Of a stretch of 64,000 nt of DNA, positions 44,313-54,520 are shown piece after piece. Made by a program: the position numbers and the translations under genes. Source of the stretch: Porphyra umbilicalis (taxonomy: Eukaryota > Rhodophyta > Bangiophyceae > Bangiales > Bangiaceae); contig KV918893.1 of assembly GCA_002049455.2 (NCBI GenBank), positions 1 to 64,000 on the forward strand, given 5' to 3'. Each line of letters starts with the position of its first letter. The stretch's first letter is position 1. The notes under the pieces were generated by a model. It did no database searches. It was not told the DNA's origin and worked only from the letters and a program-made list of their open reading frames with translations.

Positions 44313-45716
44313 CTAGTGTCTATTCTACCGTGTGTGCGACTCAATTGAGCTAAGTGAGCGACTCATTTGAGTCGCAACGGAAATCGCCGTTTGCAGCAGG
44401 CCACACCAGAAAATCGACCGATTTGGTGCCTACGAACGCACGCCGCGGCGCTTCCTGATGAAATCACGCTGATCTGAGCTGCCCATCCAAACTCAAAGGG
44501 GAGGAGAACCATTTGGCTTGCCGCTGTGAGAAAACTCTGTAGGAAGCGCTTCAGGAACGGCCCTTCTGGCAGGACACACGTCCACTCAACCCCCCCCCCC
44601 CCCCTCCAGATGGACGGAATCGGCGATTTGGGTGTGCAAGGCCGTCCGAATATGGCGGCGCTTCACCCTGGTCTGGGGTATGGGACGCCCTGTCAAATGG
44701 CGAGGAAATGGTACCAAAGTTTTTCCTGAGAGATCCTACCCAGACTGCCACTGACAGCTTGGCGAGAACCAGTCGCGTCCCGCCCACACGCCTCTGGCAC
44801 TACAGGCCGCTCATGAACCCCCATCACGAACTTCCCCTCCCCCCCGACCGCCACCCGCCACCACCCACCACTATCCGTCTCCAACCATCGCCATCCCACC
44901 TCCCCCCCGCATGGTTTCCTTCGAAGCAGGTACAGCACTATGTCATGGGCTGCCCGCAGGTGGTCCGCAAAGCAGCTTGGGCAGGTCTTAGGCCCGCACA
45001 AAAAACTCTCCCCGCCGGCCGTCGGGTTCCGACAGGCGGAGTACACCGAAGTGCTTCGGATCGCCTTGCTTTCTGGGCAGTACCACTGGTGCAAGTGCCC
45101 GCCGGACTGGTCGAGGGGCCGCTTTGAGATAGATTTGAGGTGCACCCCCGCCCCGTAGGCCGTCGTCAGCGCCTCCTCACCAGCCCCCGCCCCGCCACCC
45201 TCCCCCTCTCCCGCCTTTGCCTCTCCGCGCGGGCGCCAACCGACTGAAAATTCATCCCTATCCGTGAGAGACCTACCAGGCGAGCAGCACGCGGTGAGGT
45301 GATGGGCCACCCTCCGCATCGAAGGCCACACAGCCCGCTCCCCACATGGAACACACCGATAATAAACGCGGATGCATGTGCGTGACGGTCCCGCCAGCCG
45401 TCAGAAAACTTCATACATGCCATTGCAGCTCATGAACAGCGCCTGAGGGCATCCAGATGAAGTAAAGATGGGGCGTACTCCCGCAGCTGTGGACCTTCGA
45501 CGTGGGGAAAAGTTGGCACCGAAACCACTTTGGCCAGGGAACGGCCTGGAGTTAAAGCTTGATGATGAACCCCAACACTAGACAGCTGGCGCTGAGTCCA
45601 TTTCGGTTTTCAAAACTGGCGTCAGAGCACCCGTTTTACCTTGGAAAGGGTACCCAAAATGCTACTCAATTGAGTCGTTGCGACTCAATTGAGCTAAACT
45701 GTAGAATAGACACTAG
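44313..45716. mobile_element. 1404-bp TIR transposon of the CTAG family
   Basis: Both ends read CTAGTGTCTATTCTAC inward, followed by imperfect palindromes built on GACTCAATTGAG. That is the same plan as the 304-bp element at 26558 but with a different palindrome. It sits at the left edge of repeat R2 copy 2. R2 copy 1 has TTCTAGTAGGG uninterrupted at that point, which shows the empty site. It carries one sizeable minus-strand ORF (44693-45331). Confidence 0.85.
44693..45331 (-). CDS. Cys/His-rich protein inside the CTAG-family transposon
   Basis: 212 residues. Around residues 80-130 is WYCPESKAIRSTSVYSAC, then CGPKTCPSCFADHLRAAH, a spacing of cysteines and histidines that looks like a zinc-binding module. 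The N-terminal part is glycine/alanine-rich. No DDE triad is visible. It could be the DNA-binding end of the transposase, a separate transposon protein, or a captured host fragment. I do not recognise the family. Confidence 0.4.
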   Translation of the reverse strand: MWPSMRRVAHHLTACCSPGRSLTDRDEFSVGWRPRGEAKAGEGEGGGAGAGEEALTTAYGAGVHLKSISKRPLDQSGGHLHQWYCPESKAIRSTSVYSACRNPTAGGESFLCGPKTCPSCFADHLRAAHDIVLYLLRRKPCGGEVGWRWLETDSGGWWRVAVGGEGKFVMGVHERPVVPEACGRDATGSRQAVSGSLGRISQEKLWYHFLAI

Positions 45717-46667
45717 TAGGGATCCATTCGTGTTCTCAACGCTCAGGCAACCACGTTGCATGGAATGGATGGCCCTAGTCCGTTCGATGGTCACCCTCTA
45801 GGCCATTTGATTGGATGGTCCCATCTGCACGCCTAATCAAGAACATCCACGTTTCAGCATTCGATGGCTCACGATCGCTCTGGTCCAGATGGATTACACA
45901 TGCAAGCGATTACAAATTCCGCCAAAAGCGTTTACAGATGCCTTCGGGGAATCCCCACTGTACAGTATATACTCCACACCAAGGCCCAGAAATGGTCAGC
46001 AGCGCGCCTCTTTGCGGCAGTGTCAGCACTGCTTCTCCGCTCTCTTCCGTCGTGTAGCCATCTCGCCATCTCGCCCCTCCATCGGGCCTTTCACACCACC
46101 ACTTCATCGTCGACACCGCACCGCGATGCTCTCTCTTCGACGCGCGCGCCGCATCCGCTCCTTCTTTAGGCCCGCGCTCCGCATCCGCCCCTTTTTTTGC
46201 CCCCCCTCGTCCCCCTTTATTTGCGCCCGCGCGCCGCATCTGCCCCTTTCTTTGCCCCCCTCCCTCCCGCCATCCGCACGCCATGCAAGTCGCGCTGTAC
46301 TCGCGTTCGTTTTTGTCCTCCATGCGTTCCACGTCCTTCCCTGTTCCCCCCCCCGGCCCCTGCCGGGGTGTTCACTCATCTCTTGTTCATTTCTTGAGGC
46401 ATCTATCGGCCTCCGCTGTCGACCTCCCCCTGCGTGTGCCGGCGCGCCGGGTGCTGTGCTTGTTTGTTTTGCTGACCATTGCTTTATACTGAGAACCATA
46501 CGACAATGATAAATATATCAAATGGGGACCGACAATGGGGACGCTACTGTACAACTGGACAAAAAAGAAAAGGACACAACGACAACTGGGTAAGAAAAAT
46601 GCGAACCAACTCCGTGGTGGTCAGAAGAGCAAAGGGACAGGACGACTAGGCGCCATTACAGTGACGA
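45713..46667. repeat. Dispersed repeat R2, copy 2
   Basis: Same orientation as 12759-13706, about 90% identical by eye, including the C/T-rich centre. Its left CTAG is shared with the transposon boundary. Confidence 0.85.
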
Positions 46668-46791
46668 AACTCGGAATTTTATGACAGCATCGAAAAGACA
46701 CGCTCCCTCAATGTACACCACTTATGCCGAATAATATATCACAATGCCAATTGCTCTCCACCACCCCAGCAACATGACATTTCACACGAAT

Positions 46792-46861
46792 CAGCTGCTT
46801 CATCCATTCTACACATTGTGTCAGCCATTCTACACATTGTGTAGACTGGGCGAAGCAGCTG
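46792..46861. repeat. Small hairpin with an internal duplication
   Basis: CAGCTGCTTC at 46792 pairs with GAAGCAGCTG ending at 46861. Inside, CCATTCTACACATTGTGT occurs twice, 25 bp apart. Confidence 0.75.
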
Positions 46862-49340
46862 GTTCTTGTGACGGCAAACAAATGTGAGCACACTGAGAAC
46901 CACTGCACTGCGCAGATTTTCAGCTTGTGGGGGGTGGCGCTCCGGCCGTGGTGCGGTCACTGTCTATCTCACTCCCATTTCGGCCGGGACCAGTGCTATG
47001 CCTCACAGGCAGTGAGTGTTGTCCGTAAGTCCGACACAAAACAGCAGAGCACGACAGGCCGAGCAAATGTGGTCATCCATTGAGTCCGTGGAGGAAGGCC
47101 ATGGCGCGGCAACATATGGACAATGCACATTTTCCTTAGGGACGGAGACGTCGGCATCATCCTGACAACTGCACAATCTCACCAATCGCAGAATGCTACG
47201 GCAAAAAGGAAAATTTCCTTCGACGTCGACTGGGAAGAGCACCGTGTACAGTAGGTGGAAAAAAAGTGCGAACTGGTGATTGCTAAAGTTTTCCGAACTG
47301 TGTGTCTGTGTTCTGACGAAAAGGGGAAGCTTCGCTACCTGGTCCCTGCCCTGGGGGACCTACTTGTCTTCAATGATATTCAGGAAGAACCGAGCGAAGG
47401 CACTCCAAGACTCACCATGAACGCACACCACCTTCATGACTAAGAGCACACCCTGCGACGTCGATCCCATCTTCCAATTGGGGAATCTAGATGCGCAACG
47501 TGTGGCACGCTGAATGGAGAGCCCATTCTGGGGGCCCTGTTTGGGACCAGGCGCGATGTAGTTGGGCATCAACCTGACTGAAACGAGCCACGAAACGGTC
47601 TGAATGCGGTCGTCATTTCTGGGTTGCGCGTAGCCCCATTCTTGTGGACCGAATTGGAATGAAAGCGAAGGAGCGCTATGGGATCTCGATTAGTGCTTAA
47701 TGAAACGCAGCCACTGAAAAGTAGGCCGGAAAGTGTGCCCAATAGTCGCGGTGAGATTGCCACGTCCCTTTCAGGCGCCAGATAGGCCGCTAATAATCGT
47801 TAAATCCAAAGACAACGTCGAAGAAAGAGGAATCCAAAGGGACGAACGGGTCGACACGTAGCACGGCCACGACATGAACCGGGAACCTCATTGGAACGAC
47901 GCCCCTGGGAAGAATCCGACTTCCTCGTGCGCAGTCCTGTCGATTGTAAACGGATTGGATCGGGCCACCGAAGAAGCGGTAGGCGGCTGGCCGAGCAGAC
48001 CGGGGAGTGGGCATGGTCACTGGCGCGATTCGCATCGTGCGGAAGGCCGCAGACGCGTTTGAAGGCGGGGATCAGACGCCCCCACGCCACACACGTTAGA
48101 CGGCTGGGGGGTCGAGCGGCGCGCGTCGGACTGAGACGCCGAAAGCGGGAGACGTCGGACGGCTGAGAGGCCGCCAGGCGGCCCCTGACGAGTCGCGGCG
48201 CTGACTGCCGTCACGCCTCCAGAGCCACGCGAGGGAGAACGCGCGGGGACCGTTCCAACGTCAAAAGGATGGCCAGTTGGTCACGTGACCGGCTGGCCAT
48301 CCGTTCTGTGGCGTCACCGTGTCCACCCATTGCGTAGAGCGCTTCGAACCCTCCAGTGGCCCACTCACGCACGATCTCATCCGATGGCACGGCCCAGCTT
48401 CAACCGAGCATCGCCCATACGGCACCGAGACAGACAGTTTGTGGCGTCGACTAGTTTCCAAAAGTGCACTTTTTGACAAAAGTGATGCCATCCAAGACGA
48501 CAGATTGGTTCGACTCACTGGTTCAGCCAATCACTGCACTTCCCTCCAAACTGGGCGGCTTCAAAACAGCTCCCGAGATTGTCGACGGAGACGACATCTG
48601 ACCTGTTGATACGATGCCAGGCTGCGGTGGCGGGTCTCTCCAGCTCGTCCAACCCGCTCATTTACAAGTTTATGGGGCGGGCACGGCGCCGCTAGGGACG
48701 GGCTCCACGTGGGACGAAGAGCCGCATGGGCGCTGATCGGTGCTCATCCGTGAACAGTTTTTGGGAGCTAGGGCTCCTGCGGGGCAGGCCAGGCTGACGC
48801 AGTCCCCCCACAATCGCTCACCCGCCGTCGGACGGCAGGTGGGATTAGGTGGGCGGCGAGGACGCGTCGCCTCTGTGTGCGCAATCGCACCAGGGTGCTG
48901 TGACGTCTGTTCAGCGCGCGCGCGCCGCCTGCCATCCCGCCGACTCCTCCCCCTCACCCGTTCAGCCCAACCCTCCCGCCCTCTTTAACCGCTCTCATGA
49001 CGCATGTGAAGAGCGCCAACCACACGCCGCGATGCCGAGAGCAACGGCATCGCAAAGGTCGCGCTGCCATCCCGCCCTCTCCGCCTTGCACCTGCGCGGG
49101 GCAGTGGGACCACGGTACGACGGACGCCCCTCCTCCCCCCGCTCCTGCGGGCCGGCGTGCTGGTCCGCCGCTTATGAACGGCGGCCGGCCTCCGGCACAA
49201 CACCGGCTGCACTGCTTTCCTCACTCTCGACGCCTCAGACCTGCCGCCGACCACGCCGATCCCGTCTACCGACGTGATCGTCGACGCGTCGACAACGACG
49301 GTCGTCATCATCCTCAAGCCGTCGGCGAGGACCCCCGTCG
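46862..49340. other. No gene recognised
   Basis: Short frames on both strands; nothing resembling a known family, TIR or RNA gene. The last 350 bp may hold the 5' part of the next gene. Confidence 0.35.
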
Positions 49341-50506
49341 GTGGATCCCGCCTCGTCGACCAGCGGGCCTGCCACGCGGACCCCGTTGGTGCAGCCTCCC
49401 TCGACGCCCGGCGGGCCCCCCACAGGCCCCCCCCCCCCCTCGTGGTGGAGCTCGCAGCGAGGACCAGCGGGCGCCCCACGCGGTCCTCGACGGGGTAGCC
49501 CTCCGGGACGACCTGCGGGTCCCCGACTCGGATACCCTCGCTGGAGCCCCCCGCGACGAGTGGCAGGCCCGCCTGACGACCCAAGGTCGTGGCCGCCGAG
49601 GCCACTGGTCGACGACCACTGGAGCTCGTACAGCTCGCGGCCGCCGCCACCCCCGTCCTTGTGCATCCACGGGTACGCCAGCGCGGGCGAGCCGTGGCGA
49701 GTCCGTGGATACGACCCCACTGGTAGCTGATATTCTGCGTGGCGGCCGCCGCCGTACCCGGTGTTCCACCGTCCGGCGCTGTGGAGCGGCGAGTCACCCA
49801 CCAAGCCGCACGGCGGGCATGTGTACCAGTGGGCGTTGACGACGACGGCTCAGCTGCAGAGCACGCCTTCGCCATTGGTGTTGTTGCCCGCGCCGCTGCA
49901 GCCCTCGCCGCAGCTGACGCCGCAGGAGCCAGCGCGCCAACCTCTGTGCGTGATCGGGAGCCACCCAGCCCCGCAGCCGACGCCGCAGCCGACGCCGCAG
50001 CCGACGCCGCAGGAGGCAGCTCTCAAGCCTTTGTACGTGTGAGGCCGGCACCAAGCCCCGCCCCCCTAGACGTTTGTGCTGGTGCCTGCTCCCCCCCAGC
50101 CTTCACATCCGGCCCATCTGTACCTGATGCCGCCATTCCAGCAGTGAACTGAAACCTCCCGAAGTCCATGGGGTCTAGCCTGGGATGGACGGACGAGGAC
50201 CGCGTGCCGCTGTGTAGGGCCTACCCAGAGGTGAGCGAGGACCCTGTGACCGCCATTGGGCGCTCCAAGGACCAGCTGTGGGCGACTATGCACGAGAAGT
50301 GGACGGACCTGATGAACAAGAAGGGGCCCCTGCGCGTCAAACGCAACGTAAGGCTGCGTGGCGCCGACGGCGGGGGGCAACAGGCGGGAAGACACAGCCG
50401 CGGGCGAGGGAGCAGCGGCGCCAGCGCGGGGGCGACCGCGGGGGGCAACAGGCGAGCAGACGCCTTAGTTCCCTGGCCTTTGGGACACGGTGCTCCCAAA
50501 GTGTAG
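49341..50506 (+). CDS. Pro/Gln-rich protein with Myb/SANT-like (NAM-associated) domain, probably interrupted
   Basis: Frame one (49341-50036) is rich in Pro, Trp, Tyr and Gln (DDHWSSYSSRPPPPP, QPTPQPTPQPTPQEAALKPL). A 63-nt intron, GTGTGAG at 50037 to CCCCCCCAG at 50099, would continue it to PSHPAHLYLMPPFQQ, ending at 50147. At 50168 a second frame starts MGSSLGWTDEDRVPLCRAYPEV, SEDPVTAIGRSKDQLWATMH, the trihelix/Myb-like domain of NAM-associated proteins and PIF/Harbinger ORF1 proteins. It ends at 50506. A Pro/Gln-rich N-terminus before this domain is usual, so I infer one gene, but the join between 50147 and 50168 is unclear. An in-frame TGA at 49728 suggests a pseudogene or an unseen intron. 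Such proteins bind DNA. Confidence 0.5.
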
Positions 50507-51160
50507 TGATGCACACATATATTACAGATCCCCGAATTTTGTCCTGTGGGACAGAGACAGAGACTGACTGTGAATGACAGCACTCTATTGGTCTAAAACG
50601 ACAGTAAGAAGGCATTGAAGCCAAAAGAAAGCCCGCATTTGTTCCCAGGACCTTGCATCCAGCAGAACTCACTGTTGTTGTCGCTTGGTCCGATTTTCTT
50701 GGCACGGAGCAGGCTGCCCACGCGAGATCTTATGATTTTCTACAGTCCCCTTGCCAGAAGTGCAAAATAAAAGAGGAGCTGATGTTGATTTCCAGGCTGT
50801 ATGGGCACATGTAAGCAATCAGGAGCACCAAGTCAGTCCCAGGGGCGCCTCTGATTGGTGGAGAGAGTCGGTCCGCAAGTCAGTCTCTGTCCACCAGGAC
50901 AAAATTCGGGGATCCGCAATACTTAGATGAAGGGACTTGCTCTCTGCTTTAGAGGTGGCAGTCTGCATTCGTGACCTCAGAGATCTGAGGGTGTAGCGGT
51001 GTTGCAAGGGTGGCGATGATACTAGAAGCGAATGGAGTTACGTGGCTGAGAAGGACTGTCCTGCCACAGGGGTCACTGGGCCCGGATGGCCCCTGCGCCC
51101 CTGCTCCCCCCGAGTTGCGCGCGGAATCCGCGCGCAGCTACTTCACGCTTGGTTCAGAGC
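50476..51160 (+). repeat. Dispersed repeat R1, copy 2 (interrupted)
   Basis: Inverted relative to copy 1 at 9880-10146. It overlaps the 3' end of the SANT-like frame and is split by the 402-bp TIR element. After the insertion it continues with ACTTAGAT, GGGACTTGCTCTC and the GVT-LR-T-LPQG frame. Confidence 0.75.
50520..50921. mobile_element. 402-bp TIR element with TA ends
   Basis: Left end TATTACAGATCCCCGAATTT and right end (reverse complement) TATTGCGGATCCCCGAATTT; similarity continues through TGTCCTG and the CAGAGACTGAC words. Flanking TA fits the target duplication, and repeat R1 copy 1 lacks the insertion. Mariner/Stowaway-like size and target; no coding capacity. Confidence 0.85.
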
Positions 51161-52153
51161 CATATGCACGAGTTTTTGCGCCCCCAGCGGCGGGGGGGTG
51201 GCGGAGGCGGACGACGACGAAATGGGAGGACTGAGGGAAGCGACAGAAACTCCGCCGGTGCAGAAGAAAGGGGAAGAAGTACATTGCAGTATCAATGGGA
51301 CAATTCCTGGGGTGTGGGGGGGTCGGTAAAGACGGTGGAGTAGGAGCAAGACCGACGTTCGTAGCAGGCACAATGGGATCATCTACGCCGGAAACGGATG
51401 TCCACTCTTGTGAGAATTCTTACGTGGCTGCTGTAACGCAGAACCGTGTCACAATCCTGATGTCCGCCCTAAACTGGGCGTGTCACCAGCCCGTGAAAGC
51501 GCAGGCTAAAAGTGGCGCCCTCAGTCCTGGTGGTGTCCCCGCCGACGGCGGTGGGTTTCGGCCGGATTCCCCATCATGTAGCCTCGCCGGATCGCAAATG
51601 TAGCCTCACCGGGTCGACGGAGAATTCCCGTGCGTGAGACGATTCAACGCCTTGATGCAAGGCCTGGACGAGACTGGTCACGAAGCAGCTCCCGCGGTTC
51701 ATCGCTGGATTTCTGAGACGCCTCGCTGCGCTATACGTGGCCCTCACCGAACCCCCAGTGATCCCCCAGGTCAGATCACACCGTAGCGACTACACCTGCT
51801 AGTAGGCTTGTGTTTCACGCCCTCAAACCCGGGGCGTGTGGGCGTGTCACGCCCGATCACGCCCGATAACGCTCTAATCACGCCCTTTTGGGGGCGTAAC
51901 ACGCAAAGGTAGCACCCACAGTCAACGAATCTACGTATTCCGTTGTTTTGGAGCACCCCCTTTAGTCGGGCGGCGATCATTGTGACCTGCTTCGGGGCTC
52001 TACAAAACCAATCAATCACAGAACAAAGGGTGCCTCGGCATCCTGCAAGTACGACTCAGTGTCAATCATATTGAAGAAGAAGATGCATGGCTTCGCTACG
52101 CGGGCGGGAGGGGAGGAGAGTAAGAAGAAGGATGGCGGCCAGGCAGTCTCGGC
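51161..52153. other. Intergenic with an ACGCC-motif cluster (about 51826-51920)
   Basis: TTCACGCCC, GTCACGCCC, ATCACGCCC and AATCACGCCC recur, then GGGGGCGTAACACGC in inverse orientation and AAGGTAGCACCC, as in the copies at 12580 and 37528. No gene recognised in the rest. Confidence 0.5.
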
Positions 52154-52650
52154 TGTAGCGGTTCTAAGCACCACCACGTTGGTTCGTCGTCCAGCCGAAG
52201 TGACCTCTTGATCAGCTCGGTCCGTCGAAGGAACTGCCCCGGAAATCGACCCACAGCCCAGCCTTCCCCCAACGGGAGGAGAGGATCACGGCAAAGCCCA
52301 GGGGGGAATCGTAGTCCAAAGCACAGTTGGTTTTATCAAACGGCGACGGGGACGGCGTCCCCGCTGTCAATAAACCCCTCCCAAAACCGAACGCCGGGGG
52401 CCAAAGTAGCCACCCCAAATGCGCCAAACAGATAAATCCCTCCAAAGCGAAAAGTTCAAACAAGTAGTAGGGGGGCTGGGAAAACCACTTGGGAAAAGCC
52501 CCGCCCCCGACCGAATCCAATCTCGCCGAGATCTGGACAGGTCATTCCCTTGCTGGCCCGGATCGGGATATTTTGGGGCGGCCCCCGGGGGTGTGCTGTC
52601 CACAGCTGAGGGGCCACGCCCCTTCCAACTGGGGACCCCCGACCGCCACA
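52154..52650 (-). repeat. Element C 3' LTR
   Basis: 497 bp; purine-rich GAGGGGGC just upstream on the minus strand is the likely polypurine tract. Confidence 0.95.
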
Positions 52651-52959
52651 CAGCCCCCTCGTCGCGTGACGTGGCGTCCCTGCCCGTCCCGCGACGACCC
52701 CTGAGGAGGGGGTTCCAGCCCGGCCCCCCGGCCGGGTGCCGGCCACAACCGCCACCCCCCCCCCCCGATCCTCGCCCCAGGGGGGTTGTCGAGGTCGGTC
52801 CGCGGACGGGATCGGCCCCACGCGACACCGGCGTGGCGTGGCGTGCGGCCCGCACGGGTGTCTCGCGGCCCCCACACCCCCCGTGACGCACGTTGGCCCC
52901 ACCCCTCCCCGTGGGCCCACACGCACACCCCGGTCTCACCCCCCCCCACACAGGCGACT

Positions 52960-53320
52960 CCACGACTCCTCCACGCCACCCCACGACGTAACCCTCCGCG
53001 CACGTTGCGACGCGGTGTTCGCCGACTCGTTCCTCTGCCCACCCCACGACGTGCCGTCCACCCCTCCTTCGTGGCGCCCGCCGCTCCTTGCTTCTGTTGG
53101 CCCCCGGGGGTTCCCCCCCCCCCTTCGCCACGCTCAACTCCGCGGCTCCTCCCCACCACCCCGCGACGTAACCCACCCGCGCTGGTTGCGACGCGGTGCT
53201 CTCCGACTCGTTCCTCCTCCCACCCCACGACGTGCCGTCCACCCCCCCCCCGTGGTGCCCGTCGCTTCTTGCTTCTTGCTTCTGTGGGTCCTCGGGGGGT
53301 CCCCCCCCCGTCCTCCTCCA
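52960..53320 (+). repeat. Two 181-bp tandem repeats upstream of the antisense ORF of C
   Basis: GTTGCGACGCGGTG recurs at 53004 and 53185 with the surrounding CCACGACGTGCCGTCCACC and CTTGCTTCTG words, about 85-90% identical. The array lies just 5' of the plus-strand ORF and could carry promoter elements for it (inference), or simply be 3' non-coding DNA of the element. Confidence 0.8.
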
Positions 53321-53432
53321 CCGCGCGGTTGCCCCCACCACCCTCGTCGGACCGAGGACCCGGCGGCCCCCCCCCCGACAACAAGGTGTCCGCGTCTACG
53401 TCGTCCTCCGCGATGGCCGACAAGAAGAGGAG

Positions 53433-54206
53433 ATGGCGTCGTCCACCGGCGTGGGCCCCCTACCCGTGTTGTCCGACCCGTCGACGTGGGCGCCGGCGTG
53501 GGAGCGTGAGGAGGCCCGCATGGGCGAAGCCGACGCGCTGGCCCGCGCGACGTTCCGGGGCATCGACTCGGTGCGCCCCGCCAACCCATTCGCCAAGCAG
53601 ACTGCCGCCAAGCCGCACGCCCTCGTACCGTCCCTCGACGACCGAGCCTCGTCGATCACCGTGGTGCGGCGAAGCCGCGAGGTGGGGTACCGTCGTTCTC
53701 ACGTCGGCTTCATGGACGACGCCCCCGGGGACTCGCCGTGGGTGCCGACCTTCGCCTACATCTTGACGTCTCCCCCGTTCATCGGGGCGTCCGACAAGGA
53801 AGACACCACGACGGTCCAGTCGACGACCGCCCGCAACGACCACCGGGGCGGGCTCACAGGCGACGTCGTAGCCCGTCATCGAGCGGATCACCTAAGTTGT
53901 GCCACGGCGACCCGCTCGCGCGTGAACATGTCGACTCCCGCATGGTGCTACGGGGTGGAGGTCCCATACGGCAGCATGGCGGACCCCCCGTGGGTCCCCG
54001 CGGACACAACGGACGACCTCCACGCGGGGCGGCATACCCCGTGGGCCATCCTCCGTATCGAGTGGGCCCGCCTCGAGGCGCCGCTGAACAAGGGGAGGAT
54101 GAAACACGACGGGAGAGAGGGGACCACCCCACGTGGTTGTAGTAGCTCAGAGTGTAGAAGGTGTCGTTGCGTTGACGGTGCCGGTCGGCGCGTCAGCGAC
54201 CAGTAA
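53433..54206 (+). CDS. Antisense ORF of element C (about 257 aa)
   Basis: ATG at 53433 opens a frame running opposite to gag-pol between the pol stop (54521) and the 3' LTR. The protein begins MASSTGVGPLPVLSDPSTWA. It has charged and aromatic stretches such as WEREEARMGEADALARATF, SHVGFMDDAPGDSPWVPTF, STPAWCYGVEVPYGSMADPP and AILRIEWARLEAPLNK, which is normal protein composition and not GC noise. A longer frame extends upstream to 53196 but that part is repeat-derived. It is tail-to-tail with pol, 315 bp apart. No recognised domain. Element A has a plus-strand ORF region in the same place, without evident sequence similarity. Antisense ORFs are known in the plant Tat lineage; role unknown. 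Confidence 0.55.
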   Translation: MASSTGVGPLPVLSDPSTWAPAWEREEARMGEADALARATFRGIDSVRPANPFAKQTAAKPHALVPSLDDRASSITVVRRSREVGYRRSHVGFMDDAPGDSPWVPTFAYILTSPPFIGASDKEDTTTVQSTTARNDHRGGLTGDVVARHRADHLSCATATRSRVNMSTPAWCYGVEVPYGSMADPPWVPADTTDDLHAGRHTPWAILRIEWARLEAPLNKGRMKHDGREGTTPRGCSSSECRRCRCVDGAGRRVSDQ

Positions 54207-54520
54207 ACCCGGCGTAGGTCATTTGCATACCCCTCGCGAGAGCGTCCCTTGTACTCCGAACCGAATCCCGATCCCACCTTGTGATCCGCCTCCTGACAGA
54301 TCCGCACGGGCCAGCCGGCCCGATCCGCCCCCTCAGAACACGTCCTCGATGCCCGATCAATTTGGCCCGACGCCACGGCCACGGGGAGGGCCACGATCCC
54401 GCCGCGCGATAGTGATGGTCACCACCACGGCCACGTGGCTCCGACCGGGACACGTGGGGTAAACGAAAATCGGCCACGATTCGGAACTTGAAAATCCACG
54501 TGTCCCACATGGAAATCGAC

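Noticed and set aside
53413-53766. Alternative plus frame starting MADKKRRW in element C
   Set aside because: Turns arginine/proline-rich soon after the start, unlike the frame from 53433.
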